Below are positions 16,223-24,756 of a DNA stretch of 64,000 nt, one piece after another. This stretch comes from Desulfosoma sp. GTDB taxonomy: Bacteria > Desulfobacterota > Syntrophobacteria > Syntrophobacterales > DSM-9756. The first letter of the stretch is position 1, and every line of letters starts with the position of its first letter. The notes below the pieces were generated by a model. It had not been told where the DNA came from, did no database searches, and worked only from the letters and a program-made list of their open reading frames with translations. Both the position numbers and the translations under genes were made by a program. The stretch covers positions 43,286 to 107,285 of the forward strand of contig JBBFKY010000012.1 in assembly GCA_037481875.1 (NCBI GenBank), in the 5' to 3' direction.

Positions 16223-19200
16223 ATCTTGGCAACCCGCTTGGTCCCTTCTTCTTGCAGAGCCGGATACTGGAAGCGGCTGTACGTGTGGGAACAGCCCCGT
16301 GGCTTCCCTCCGAGCCGATGGCTCAGTCGACGGAACCGGCATCCACCTCGGTTTCGACCCGGAGTCCCTCCCCTCCTCGAGAAGCTACTTTAGGAGATGT
16401 GGCACGAGCCTTGGCCGCGACGGAACCGGTGGCCGAAATGCTTCGGCGCCTTCAGGAACAGGCTCGGGACGAAGCACGACATGTCTGGAGCCGGGCCGAA
16501 CCTTTAGAACGCGGCCTCCTGGTCAGCTCTTTTTCAGTCATTGGGGCAAGCCTTTTGGCTGGCATTGTCCCCAGTCCTTCAGCCAGAAGAAGCATTCTTC
16601 CGCTTCTCAACGGACGTCCTCTTCCCATTCCCGGCCTCGATTGGCTCCATGTAGAGATGTATACAGGTGACAACAGTGTGATGTTCGGAGTTCACCTGGA
16701 CATCGGATCCCTGCTTCCACCCGAATGGGGCTTTGGTTCAGGGACTCCTCAAGCCATCGGGGGGCCGCCGTCTCCGGAGTCTTTTGCGCCGGTGCAACGA
16801 AAGGAAGATCCAGGCAGCGGCCTAGAGAAACCTGTTTTTGGTATGGCGGCGCATCTTGAACGATCTCGAGGCCAGGGCTCGCTTTTGGACGCCGAAGTTC
16901 GAACCCGAATGGAACAAGAGCTGGGAGTGGACCTTTCCGCCATAAGGATCAACGAAGACGCCGCATCCCATGCGCTGTCCAGGTCCTTGAGAGCCAAAGC
17001 CTTTAGCTGGGGAACCGATATCTTTTTTCGTCAAGGCGCCTACAATCCGCGAAGTTCCGAAGGCCGAAGGCTAATTGCTCACGAGGTGGTTCACACGTTG
17101 CAACCGGAATCAGGGGTTACCTCGGCCCAGTCCCAAAGGGAAGAACCGATCCTGATCCCTCGAGAAGATCCCCTTGAACGGCAGGCCGAACGGATGGCTC
17201 AGTCCCTGAACCTGGACGATCCGGTGCCGACTCATGAAGGAAAGACTCCACTTTCGAAAGGAAACCATTGTTGTTCCGGCCGGTTGAAAGCGACCAGAAT
17301 TCTAAGGGATACAGGACGCATGCGAGGCGTGCGGTCCGATGTGCCGAGACTGGACGCTCAGGAAGTGCTGGAGCGCGACTTCTCCCACTTGACGACGGTT
17401 CTTTCACCCAATCAGGTGCGCCAAATTCAAGCCGTCCTTGATGCTCGACGGGAACTGGAGCGATTAAGCCGACTCCAGGAGCCCCTTCGCGGATCCATAC
17501 TTTCCGTGGATGTAAGACGTCGCGAAAGGCTCGAAGAGCGCTCTCGTCTGCAGTGGGACACTGTCCGTGCAAACCAATACCTGTCGGTTCCCGCCGATCG
17601 GCTCCTGGCCGATGATGTGGTTACGGCGGAACGGGACGATCCGCCACAGGTGCATCTTTTCAGGCAGCGTCTTTACCGCCGACTTATCACCTATCCCATG
17701 ATTCTGACGATCCCCGACGAGTACCCGCCCCAACCGTTGCTTATTTACCTTTGGGGGCCAAGCCGCTGGCGAATTCCTCATCAAAACGGTCGAGTCCGTT
17801 TCATGGACCTTATGACCATTCAAGACTTTAACCTGGAATCCCAACGGGCCTTGCTGCAAGGCATGATAGAAATCAGTGAAGAAATGCTGGAACTTAGGCG
17901 CCAGATGGGCGGCATGTTTTACGATGCCACAGGGCGTGTCGTGGGCGAAATCGAAGGACGGCTATGGAATACTACAGTGCGGGTGGGATCCGAGATTGGC
18001 CGGCGGGAAGGCTACGTCAACGATGGGCGGGGCCGTCATGAAATGCTGGGAGATTTGTTTCGCCTGCGATGTGCTCGCATTGTTCTGGAGGCACCCGATC
18101 ATTGGCTCCATATCTATGCCCTGAATCCTGAAGTGCACTTGAGGGACCTCACCAGTCCTCGGCACGATCGCTACGGCTACATTCAGCGGCGCGGGACCCA
18201 GGTGCAGGTGCATCAGATTCTCACCTCCGATGGTGCCTGGCTTGAAGATACAACGCAAGGATGGCGTCATCAAGAATACACCACGGGTCTCAATGCAACG
18301 GAGGAATTTGCTGTAGGGGCCATCTTTGGGGACTGGTACAGGGAGCCCTCCACTTCCGCGACCATCGGTCAGATTCTCATTGGATGTATTCCCATTGTGG
18401 GCCAAATCGCCGACGCCCGAGACGTGGCGGCAGGCATTTATCGCATGTGGGAAACCGGAGGACGTGATGGCAAGCTTCAGACCGTGCTGGCTTTGATAGG
18501 ATTTGTCCCCCTGCTGGGGGATGCCATTAAACGGGCAGGAAGGGCGGGAGGTCGTCGGGCTGCCGCGGAAGTCTTTGAAAACGCCGCTCCGGAAATTCAA
18601 AACCGTTTATCGCGGGAGTTGATCCGAGATCCTAATAGTGTGGCTCGTCATTTTCCGACTCTTGTCCGGCCTGAGTTGGCGGCAGAGGTGTTAGAAAACA
18701 CAAGTCTTTTGCGGCGTGCATTGAGCGGAAGCGGGGAGGCTGTGCAGGAATACACGGCTCGTGTGGCGTGCCAGTTGGATGAGATGGGTGGAAACGCTGG
18801 GGCTTTGGTGCATCTGCATGGAGGTCAATGGTTGGAGGTGGCCCAGGCCTTGGGGCGGGGAGGGGATCAGGGTCGACAACTTATGACGCGCATGCAAGCC
18901 TGGCGCACTCGACAGTTCGATCTTCTGGAGCGGGAAATGCATCAGGCGTTGAGCCAAATGGGTTCTGGTTTTACGGGAAGAACCCTGGGGCGGCCTCAGA
19001 TGCAACGCACCGGCACAAAAGCCATGACAAGCGATGTGGACGTGAGCTTCCTAGGACGCGACGCAACCTTCTATCGCAACTACGCCCTGGCAACCTTGGA
19101 AAGACACTACGGGCCACAATGGCGGAGACTGCTCCATGCCGACGTCTTCGCTGACCCGAGACGGCTTCACTTCTTTGCAGACCTTCCTGGGACAGCTGCC

Positions 19201-20151
19201 AGGGAAATAGAGCAGCGAATGGTTCGTGAAACGGAACTCAATACCCTGGCTCGAATACTTCGAGAAGATCCTTCGCGCGAAGCTGTGGAACGCGTGGAAC
19301 GATACGCTCAAGAGATGAACGTTCCCGTCGCCCGGGTCAGGGAGCGGTTGGACGAATTGCAGAGGCTTGCCTCCGATCCTACTCTCCGGCGTCGCCTGGA
19401 ACTCCAGATGGACGATCTTCACAGCCGCTTTGAACTGGAAACGGATCCGGTCAGAAAAGCGGCGTTGGCGGAAGAAATGGCAAGAATCCAAGCACGTCTC
19501 AATGCCGCTGGGGAGGGGGCTTACATGAGCCCTGGTGGGGCGGCACGGCACGTGACGCGCCGAGACAATGTGGCTGGAATTCGCTCAGGCCCCTTTAGGC
19601 CCCTTTCCCCGGCCATGAATTACATGTCTTTCCTGGATGATCTGGCCATGGTGTCCCATGTGGCCAACGCGGCGGCTCGGGAAGGCTTTGGAGCGGGCAC
19701 CGCAAAAGACCTGATGAAGTACTGTGACCGCCTGCTGGTAGCAGCGGGAGCCAACGGCACCGACCTGGCCCGAATTCGATCGGCTAGGTCTCTCTATGAA
19801 GATACCTGGTCCCTTTTGCAAGCGGCGCGCCGGGATTCCCAAGGTGTGGTGGATCGCGCCGGTCATTTGGTTCAACGTGCTCAAGCACAACTGGATGAAG
19901 CGATCGACGATTTGATTCGCGCCACTCGAGCCAACGCGGAACACCACTTGGCCAGTCCGGTTCCAGGGATGAACAGAACAAGTGTTCTGGAAACCGTCGA
20001 AAGATCCGTGCGCATGCTCAACGCCCAAAAAGCCAACGTGGCTCGGGCTACGTCCGTTGTGCTTCGACGCCACGTGATCATGCCGCGCGGAGAGACCACC
20101 GAGCCGGAAACCGGACGATCGCCCACCATGACCCGCCCTTCTGTACATTGA
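16183..20151 (+). CDS. giant DUF4157 (eCIS-core) protein: zinc-metallopeptidase motif plus NTase-like C-terminal toxin block
   Basis: The ORF encodes 1322 residues. Residues ~230-310 are a clear DUF4157/eCIS-core domain (LGVDLSAIRINEDAASHALS, AFSWGTDIFFRQGAYNPR, GRRLIAHEVVHTLQPE) with an HExxH motif, HEVVH, at 300-304. Residues ~725-785 form a Gly-rich hydrophobic hairpin (IGQILIGCIPIVGQIADA ... ALIGFVPLLGDAIKRAG), the pre-toxin type of linker in polymorphic toxins. Residues ~940-1000 read TGTKAMTSDVDVSFLGRD ... LLHADVFADPRR. The Asp951-x-Asp953 pair with Asp987 resembles the three metal-binding acids of nucleotidyltransferases. A charged helical region (1005-1120) and an Ala-rich helical tail follow. 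No signal peptide or membrane anchor is evident. DUF4157 proteins are known eCIS cargo or toxins; the NTase assignment is my inference. The 5' end is uncertain. Confidence 0.78.
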   Translation: MAPGSRYPMVDRTDLGNPLGPFFLQSRILEAAVRVGTAPWLPSEPMAQSTEPASTSVSTRSPSPPREATLGDVARALAATEPVAEMLRRLQEQARDEARHVWSRAEPLERGLLVSSFSVIGASLLAGIVPSPSARRSILPLLNGRPLPIPGLDWLHVEMYTGDNSVMFGVHLDIGSLLPPEWGFGSGTPQAIGGPPSPESFAPVQRKEDPGSGLEKPVFGMAAHLERSRGQGSLLDAEVRTRMEQELGVDLSAIRINEDAASHALSRSLRAKAFSWGTDIFFRQGAYNPRSSEGRRLIAHEVVHTLQPESGVTSAQSQREEPILIPREDPLERQAERMAQSLNLDDPVPTHEGKTPLSKGNHCCSGRLKATRILRDTGRMRGVRSDVPRLDAQEVLERDFSHLTTVLSPNQVRQIQAVLDARRELERLSRLQEPLRGSILSVDVRRRERLEERSRLQWDTVRANQYLSVPADRLLADDVVTAERDDPPQVHLFRQRLYRRLITYPMILTIPDEYPPQPLLIYLWGPSRWRIPHQNGRVRFMDLMTIQDFNLESQRALLQGMIEISEEMLELRRQMGGMFYDATGRVVGEIEGRLWNTTVRVGSEIGRREGYVNDGRGRHEMLGDLFRLRCARIVLEAPDHWLHIYALNPEVHLRDLTSPRHDRYGYIQRRGTQVQVHQILTSDGAWLEDTTQGWRHQEYTTGLNATEEFAVGAIFGDWYREPSTSATIGQILIGCIPIVGQIADARDVAAGIYRMWETGGRDGKLQTVLALIGFVPLLGDAIKRAGRAGGRRAAAEVFENAAPEIQNRLSRELIRDPNSVARHFPTLVRPELAAEVLENTSLLRRALSGSGEAVQEYTARVACQLDEMGGNAGALVHLHGGQWLEVAQALGRGGDQGRQLMTRMQAWRTRQFDLLEREMHQALSQMGSGFTGRTLGRPQMQRTGTKAMTSDVDVSFLGRDATFYRNYALATLERHYGPQWRRLLHADVFADPRRLHFFADLPGTAAREIEQRMVRETELNTLARILREDPSREAVERVERYAQEMNVPVARVRERLDELQRLASDPTLRRRLELQMDDLHSRFELETDPVRKAALAEEMARIQARLNAAGEGAYMSPGGAARHVTRRDNVAGIRSGPFRPLSPAMNYMSFLDDLAMVSHVANAAAREGFGAGTAKDLMKYCDRLLVAAGANGTDLARIRSARSLYEDTWSLLQAARRDSQGVVDRAGHLVQRAQAQLDEAIDDLIRATRANAEHHLASPVPGMNRTSVLETVERSVRMLNAQKANVARATSVVLRRHVIMPRGETTEPETGRSPTMTRPSVH

Positions 20152-20296
20152 ACTTCTTTTCCAGAGCATTCGATCCTTTTCCCAAATGATTTCGAGAGCA
20201 ATATGTTTGTGCGAGAAAAGTAATGGCTCATCCGTTTGAAATCAATGGTGTTGTAACTATTTAAATAGCAACATATAAATGTCAAAGGAGGAGGGT

Positions 20297-20764
20297 ATGT
20301 TGGAAGGAATTCGAGAGAAGGCAAAGAAAGAATGCCCCGAGGTTCTGGCAAGCACGGCGAATGGTCTTGCAAAGTCAGCTACAGGTATAGTTGAGGGCAC
20401 ATTGGAGAAGATCGGCCAATTCCTAGAGAAACTAAACCAATTTATTGAGGCTTTTAAGGATGTTCTTCCTACCATAAATTCACTGGGTCTTTCCATTGAG
20501 CTGGTGAAACTCAATGTAGGATTGTTGCCGGAGGCGGAGATAAGAATTTCGGGGCGGGTTCAAGATATTGAGGAGGACAAGCTTGGCGAACTTATCAAAG
20601 CCAAGGCTCAAAACAGCCTGCTGGTACCCATCCTACACGCTTTGCGGAGTGTCGCGTTGCTGAAGCATCCATTAGAAAAAGTCGGGTTTCAAGGGATCAG
20701 GATGGATATATATATAGTCGCCGCAATTCCGAACTTACGTGCGGAGTTTTTGCGATGTGTGTGA
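20297..20764 (+). CDS. small AT-rich protein of unknown function downstream of the DUF4157 gene
   Basis: The start is set at 20297, right after AAAGGAGGAGGGT, giving 155 residues; an ATG at 20279 would add six. The first ~55 residues are amphipathic helix (GLAKSATGIVEGTLEKIGQF, LEKLNQFIEAFKDV). A beta-like block follows (LGLSIELVKLNVGLLPEAEI), then helix, then a second, similar block (VGFQGIRMDIYIVAAIPNLR), suggesting an internal duplication. No signal peptide or known motif was recognised. The gene and its 125-bp leader are visibly richer in A+T than the neighbours, a sign of transfer. Its place directly behind a toxin-like gene makes an immunity protein or cargo-binding partner possible, but nothing in the sequence proves it. 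Confidence 0.6.
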   Translation: MLEGIREKAKKECPEVLASTANGLAKSATGIVEGTLEKIGQFLEKLNQFIEAFKDVLPTINSLGLSIELVKLNVGLLPEAEIRISGRVQDIEEDKLGELIKAKAQNSLLVPILHALRSVALLKHPLEKVGFQGIRMDIYIVAAIPNLRAEFLRCV

Positions 20765-20783
20765 AGACTGAGTGGCGCCGTCT

Positions 20784-22079
20784 TTAGTCCTGATAGGTTT
20801 CTCGCATGAAGAAAGTGCAGGCGAGCACGAGCAGAGAGGCAAAGAAAAGGCAGGAGAGAAGCACCGAGTAGGCTTCCAGGGAATAGCCGAAGCCTTTAGA
20901 CGTTCCGGTCTGAAGGTCCAGTATCCAGCCGAGAAGAGGCATCGCCACAGCGCCCCCGAGAAAAGGGAAAAGGTTAAGCGATCCTAGGGCCGTACCGGCG
21001 ATTTGAATGGGGAAGAGCTCCTTGACGGCGGTAAAGGCGATGACCACGGTGGACGAGGAGCTGATGGAAAAAAGCAGGAAGAACAGCATCAGGGCCCAGG
21101 TGGGCAGCCCGGACGGAAAGAGCCGCAGAAAGCCGAGTTCCAGAGTCATGGCCAGAGCGCAGGCTATAAGAGGTTTTTTGCGGCTTCGAAAAACACGGTC
21201 CGAAAGGAAACCCAAAACAGGACTGCCAAAGATCATACCCCATGCAATGAGGCTCAGAACCGAGCCCGCCTGTTCTCGACTCATGCTGTAGACATGCATC
21301 AGATACGGCCCGCTCCACAAGGCGCCGAAACCGAAAAAAATGCCGTAATTGACAAAGGACCAGAGAGAAAAGAGCCAAAACTGGGGAGAAGCCAAAACGT
21401 GGCTGATGCCTTCTCGAAGGGACGTTGCCTGTGAAGAGCCTTGCGGTGTGTTCGAAACCTGCGAGGTCGCGACAAGAGGAGCCCATCCTTTGGCTTCCGG
21501 TCGATCTCGAACCACAGCCCAAACCAAAGCGGCGATCCCCAAAGTCACTGCCCCGATGAGTTCGAAGGAAAAGCGCCAGCCAAAGGCGGTGGTGAGTCGA
21601 GCCAGAAGCCACGTGGCGGCCAGAATGCCCAGACCGCCCACGGCGTTGAGCAGACCGGAGACAAAAGCGAATTCTCTCGGGCGAAACCACTGAGACAGAA
21701 TTTTCATGGTGGGGATGAAAACCATGGCAGCGCCGAGACCTACAAGGAATCGACCGGCAAAGGCTGATCTTAAATCGGGAGCGAGACCGAAAAGAAAGCT
21801 TCCTATCGCTGCCAAGACACTAAAGGCGCTGACCGCCTTGCGAGGCCCGATGGAATCGGACAAAAGCCCTGCTGGAAACTGCATAAAGGCATAACAGTAA
21901 AAATAAATCGAACCTAAAAATCCCAATGTTCCCGCGGAAGTGCTGAATTCTTTCGCCAGTTCCTCGGCGACCACGGAAAGGCTGAGCCGATGAAAATACA
22001 CGAAGAGATAAGCGAAAGCGAGCGTGGCGAAGATAAGCCACCGGTACCGAAGGAGCTGTTTACACTCTTGCTGTGCCAC
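20784..22079 (-). CDS. MFS transporter (organic-anion/sugar-phosphate-type, 12 TM)
   Basis: I choose the GTG at 22079 (8 bp after GGAG), giving 431 residues; the longer frame back to 22232 adds a non-membrane stretch without family character. About twelve hydrophobic helices are visible. RYRWLIFATLAFAYLFVYFH opens TM1, and the loop-2/3 motif is SDSIGPRKA (motif A variant). A second, weaker copy of that loop is SDRVFRSRKKP in the C-terminal half. It belongs to the major facilitator superfamily and resembles the anion:cation symporter/hexuronate group by its opening segments. The substrate is unknown. It is transcribed against the small AT-rich gene with a 19-bp gap and marks the right end of the toxin island. 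Confidence 0.8.
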   Translation of the reverse strand: MAQQECKQLLRYRWLIFATLAFAYLFVYFHRLSLSVVAEELAKEFSTSAGTLGFLGSIYFYCYAFMQFPAGLLSDSIGPRKAVSAFSVLAAIGSFLFGLAPDLRSAFAGRFLVGLGAAMVFIPTMKILSQWFRPREFAFVSGLLNAVGGLGILAATWLLARLTTAFGWRFSFELIGAVTLGIAALVWAVVRDRPEAKGWAPLVATSQVSNTPQGSSQATSLREGISHVLASPQFWLFSLWSFVNYGIFFGFGALWSGPYLMHVYSMSREQAGSVLSLIAWGMIFGSPVLGFLSDRVFRSRKKPLIACALAMTLELGFLRLFPSGLPTWALMLFFLLFSISSSSTVVIAFTAVKELFPIQIAGTALGSLNLFPFLGGAVAMPLLGWILDLQTGTSKGFGYSLEAYSVLLSCLFFASLLVLACTFFMRETYQD

Positions 22080-22432
22080 AAAAGTTTCTCCACCGATCCT
22101 TTGCAGGTTCCATGATGCAAACGCCCCATAGGATACGCTCAGCGCATGGCCCGGATAAAATGAAAGACGCTGCAGCCTAACACAAGCGCCGGCGCCGTCA
22201 AGAGCTTGGCGTCCACACCCTCCTTCAAACACCCTCTATCAGGTACCTTGATTCATTGCGTACCCGGCAAACAGGCCTTTTCATGACCTTGGCCGAACGA
22301 GGGCTACAACGCGTTCATGCTGTGGCAGAGCCCTAGGCGAAAAGCCATTGGTATCAAGAGAAAAATAGTGACTTTCTTTTCGAGTGTGATAGAATGCGTC
22401 ACAAATGAGATCGTCTCAAGGAAGGGCCTGCC
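22080..22432. other. non-coding region between MFS gene and MEDS remnant
   Basis: No gene is apparent. A partial dyad TGTGA ... TCACA near 22388-22406 has 9 bp between its halves, too many for a Crp-type site, so no operator is claimed. Confidence 0.35.
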
Positions 22433-22624
22433 ATGATGAAAAACCCATTTGAGCTAAAGCATCTCTCAAGGCATTTTTGCGCATGCTATGCCAGCGAAAA
22501 GGATCGTGATCATCTGGCCCGATCTTTTATACGCGAGGGGCTTCAAAGAGGCGAACAAGTCCTGTGTATCGTGCCGGATCCAGATCGGATGAGTGAAAGT
22601 CAAAAAAGACGGTTGTTATTATAA
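22433..22624 (+). pseudogene. N-terminal fragment of a MEDS (DcmR-like sensory) domain protein
   Basis: An ATG after AAGGAAGGG opens 63 codons: LKHLSRHFCACYASEKDRDH, then LARSFIREGLQRGEQVLCIV. This H-x-C-x-x-Y-x-x-x-x-(E/D)...GL-x-x-GE-x-x-x-x-I-V pattern is the start of MEDS sensory domains found in anaerobes and methylotrophs. The frame ends at a stop after ~63 residues, whereas a MEDS domain is about 150. An alternative frame stays open a little further (YYNPSYEHFDVSMEAP) without matching the family. I therefore read it as a truncated pseudogene that still has its translation-start region. Confidence 0.5.
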
Positions 22625-22720
22625 TCCCAGCTATGAGCACTTCGATGTTTCGATGGAAGCACCTTCTCAAGCCGCCACCTACGACGATCTTCTCGAACAA
22701 CTGACGCCTGTAGTGATCTA

Positions 22721-23181
22721 GCCGACGGTTTTTCAAATGGCCCGCTCTAGGTTGTCCCGAATTGTAGTCCATGATCAAGAAGCTAAGAAACTGGACCAAG
22801 TGTTTCCCCGGTGACACAAGGTTGTGTCCATTTTACCCCAAAAACCTGTAGGGGCGAACCGAGGTATTTGCCCACGGGGTAAATCCCTGTAAGGAGGACC
22901 CATGGAACCGCCCCAAAATTTCGGGGAACGACGCCGTCCTTGTCGTTGGTTTGATTTTAGAGGTTTTCGGGTCTCCTGATGATATATCCTAGCGATGGCG
23001 AGATCATCATTTTTCTGAGCGCAGTCCATACCTAGAAGGGAGAAGGGTTGTCCTGTTCCTTGGCTGCGGGCTTGTTGAGAAAAGACGAGCCGGGTAAAGT
23101 GCAGAAACCGGACTACGGGCCTCTGAAAAGCCTGTAGAAACAACCCTTGTGGACTAAGGCCGAAATGGGAAAGGGCAAGGG
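22721..23181. other. non-coding region with GC-rich repeat debris
   Basis: A piece at about 22848-22930 (taggggcgaacc, tttgcccacgg, gaaccgcccca) looks like degenerate relatives of the GGGGCGGA palindromes. At 22902 an ATG with a good AAGGAGG opens only about 25 codons (ERRRPCRWFDF) before a stop. It may be the start of a lost gene, but nothing supports translation. No other feature was seen. Confidence 0.35.
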
Positions 23182-24336
23182 GTGGTGACGAAGAAGGAGT
23201 TCACTGTTCTTCACGTGGGTAAGTATTTTCCTCCTTTTAAGGGAGGCATGGAGAACTTTCTGGCCGATTTGGTGAAGACCCAAGCGGCATCGGGGGAATG
23301 GCGGCCTGTGGTCCTGGCCCATGGCCGTTCGAATGAAAACCTTTCGCCTTTCGTTCGCCTTACGCGGTCCTTTGGAGAAGTCGTGCATGCACCGATAAGC
23401 CCCGGCTTTCCTTGGGCTCTTCGTAACATTCTTCGTCTGGAAAAACCCTGTGTTATGCATTTGCATCTTCCCAACACCAGCGCATTTTGGTGCCTGGTTT
23501 TACAGGAGGCACGGGATCTTCCCTGGGTGGTGCATTGGCATTCCGATGTTGTGCCTTCTCAAATCGACCGACGTCTGGTCGTTCTTTACCGTTTGTATCG
23601 GCCCTTGGAACAGAGCCTGCTTCGACGGGCTAAAGCCATCATCGCCACGTCCCCAACCTACCTGGCTCACAGTGATCCTTTACGCGCCCACCATGCCAAA
23701 TGCCATGTGGTTCCTCTGGGAATCGATCCGGAAAGACTGCCGTCTCTTGACCGACTGCCCATCGACAGGGCTCAATCGCTCTGGGGGCCGCAGAGACTTC
23801 TTCGAGTGCTTTCCATCGGCCGCCTCAGCTACTATAAGGGACATGAAGTGCTGGTCCGGGCCGTTGCCAGAGTCCCCGGTTGCCGAGTGATCATCGCAGG
23901 AACCGGCGAGCGTCGTTCAGTTCTTGAACAACTCATCGCCTCACTGGGCCTGAAACAGCGCGTGACTCTGGCGGGCTTTCTCGCCGATGAGGACCTCTGG
24001 GCGCTCTTGGCCACGGCCGACGTGCTGTGCCTTCCGTCTCTGGAGAAAACAGAGGCCTTTGGTGTGGTCCTTTTAGAGGCCCTGCGCTACGGTGTTCCCG
24101 TTGTTGCCAGCGACCTTCCCGAATCCGGTGTCGGCTGGGTGGTACGCTCCGCTTCCAGCGGCTTTCTTGTGCCAGCCGGGAATGTGGAAGCACTCGGTGG
24201 AATCCTTTTAACTTTGTGCAGAGATCCTTCTTCTTTAAAAGCGCTTCGCTGCCGCATGTCCGCGGGTTTTCCGGCCCAGTTTCATATTCGCAGCGTCGCC
24301 GACCGCCTTGCCTCGATTTATGCCTCCTGCATGTAA
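23182..24336 (+). CDS. GT4-family glycosyltransferase
   Basis: This 384-residue retaining GT-B glycosyltransferase starts at a GTG (no in-frame ATG nearby; AAGG just upstream). It opens with VLHVGKYFPPFKGGMENFLA, the N-terminal donor/acceptor glycine loop of the family. VLSIGRLSYYKGHEVLVRAV begins the C-terminal Rossmann lobe. The nucleotide-sugar site is SLEKTEAFGVVLLEAL (E-x7-E type). It probably transfers a sugar to a lipid or polysaccharide acceptor at the inner face of the membrane. It stands alone here, flanked by decayed sequence, so its pathway (LPS, exopolysaccharide or glycan) cannot be named. Confidence 0.88.
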   Translation: MVTKKEFTVLHVGKYFPPFKGGMENFLADLVKTQAASGEWRPVVLAHGRSNENLSPFVRLTRSFGEVVHAPISPGFPWALRNILRLEKPCVMHLHLPNTSAFWCLVLQEARDLPWVVHWHSDVVPSQIDRRLVVLYRLYRPLEQSLLRRAKAIIATSPTYLAHSDPLRAHHAKCHVVPLGIDPERLPSLDRLPIDRAQSLWGPQRLLRVLSIGRLSYYKGHEVLVRAVARVPGCRVIIAGTGERRSVLEQLIASLGLKQRVTLAGFLADEDLWALLATADVLCLPSLEKTEAFGVVLLEALRYGVPVVASDLPESGVGWVVRSASSGFLVPAGNVEALGGILLTLCRDPSSLKALRCRMSAGFPAQFHIRSVADRLASIYASCM

Positions 24337-24344
24337 GAAGGACG

Positions 24345-24473
24345 TCATCGTTTGGGCGTATAGGCTTTGAATTCCCCCAATTGCATGGATGATCCGCCGT
24401 GATTCTTGTGCAGAATGAGCTTGAGAAAGCCCGCCTCAACGGGGGTGATGGAAAAGATCTGATCCGGAAACGG
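24345..24473 (-). pseudogene. C-terminal scrap of a discoidin (F5/8 type C)-like domain
   Basis: On the minus strand 42 codons read IFSITPVEAGFLKLILHKNH, then GGSSMQLGEFKAYTPKR and a stop. The pattern T-P-V-E-A-(R/G)-(Y/F)-x-(K/R)-L-x-I...N-H-G...L-(G/A)-E-F-x-(V/A)-Y is the last strand set of discoidin-like carbohydrate-binding domains. An in-frame stop sits immediately upstream and the preceding sequence is readable only in another frame. The rest of the gene is gone. Confidence 0.45.
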
Positions 24474-24518
24474 TCAGCTGGGATTTACTGCGCCCCAACA
24501 GATTGACGTGCCTCAATG

Positions 24519-24553
24519 CCTGAAGGGCCGACACATCGGTCCGCCCCTTCAGG
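24519..24553. repeat. degenerate copy of the GGGGCGGA palindrome
   Basis: The arms cctgaagggccga and tccgccccttcagg enclose the loop cacatcgg, one mismatch/indel from a perfect palindrome. The loop matches those of the copies at 42684 and 46766. A second GC palindrome, ggcgaggcgccgcctcgcc (24656-24674), lies in the same gap. Confidence 0.6.
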
Positions 24554-24688
24554 AATGATCGTGAACTTCTCCTTGGGCGTGCAGCGGCTCGCCCCCACAA
24601 ACGGTGGGCCGAAGGCCGGCCCTTTCGGGAAAAGACGCAGTTTCAGGCTCGCAGGGGCGAGGCGCCGCCTCGCCACTACCTTGAGACG

Positions 24689-24708
24689 GCAAGAGACCTT
24701 GCTCTTGC
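24689..24708. terminator. hairpin between convergent units, possible terminator
   Basis: A perfect 7-bp stem GCAAGAG/CTCTTGC has a 6-nt loop and is followed on the plus strand by GAGTTTTC. It lies between the plus-strand glycosyltransferase side and the end of the minus-strand Kor-Hdr operon (stop at 24757). The T-run is short and on the plus side only. Confidence 0.4.
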
Positions 24709-24756
24709 GAGTTTTCGGACAGCCTTCTAGCCTCCTCGCTTTTCCGCGTAAAGTCT

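Noticed and set aside
22388-22406. TGTGA ... TCACA dyad as a Crp site
   Set aside because: The spacer is 9 bp; Crp-type sites need 6, and it precedes only a decayed gene.
22902-22980. Short ORF with a strong Shine-Dalgarno (ERRRPCRWFDF)
   Set aside because: Only about 25 codons, surrounded by repeat debris; the similarity to known small domains is too short to support a call.
24656-24674. GC palindrome ggcgaggcgccgcctcgcc as terminator
   Set aside because: No T-run follows on either strand; it fits better with the repeat debris in the same gap.
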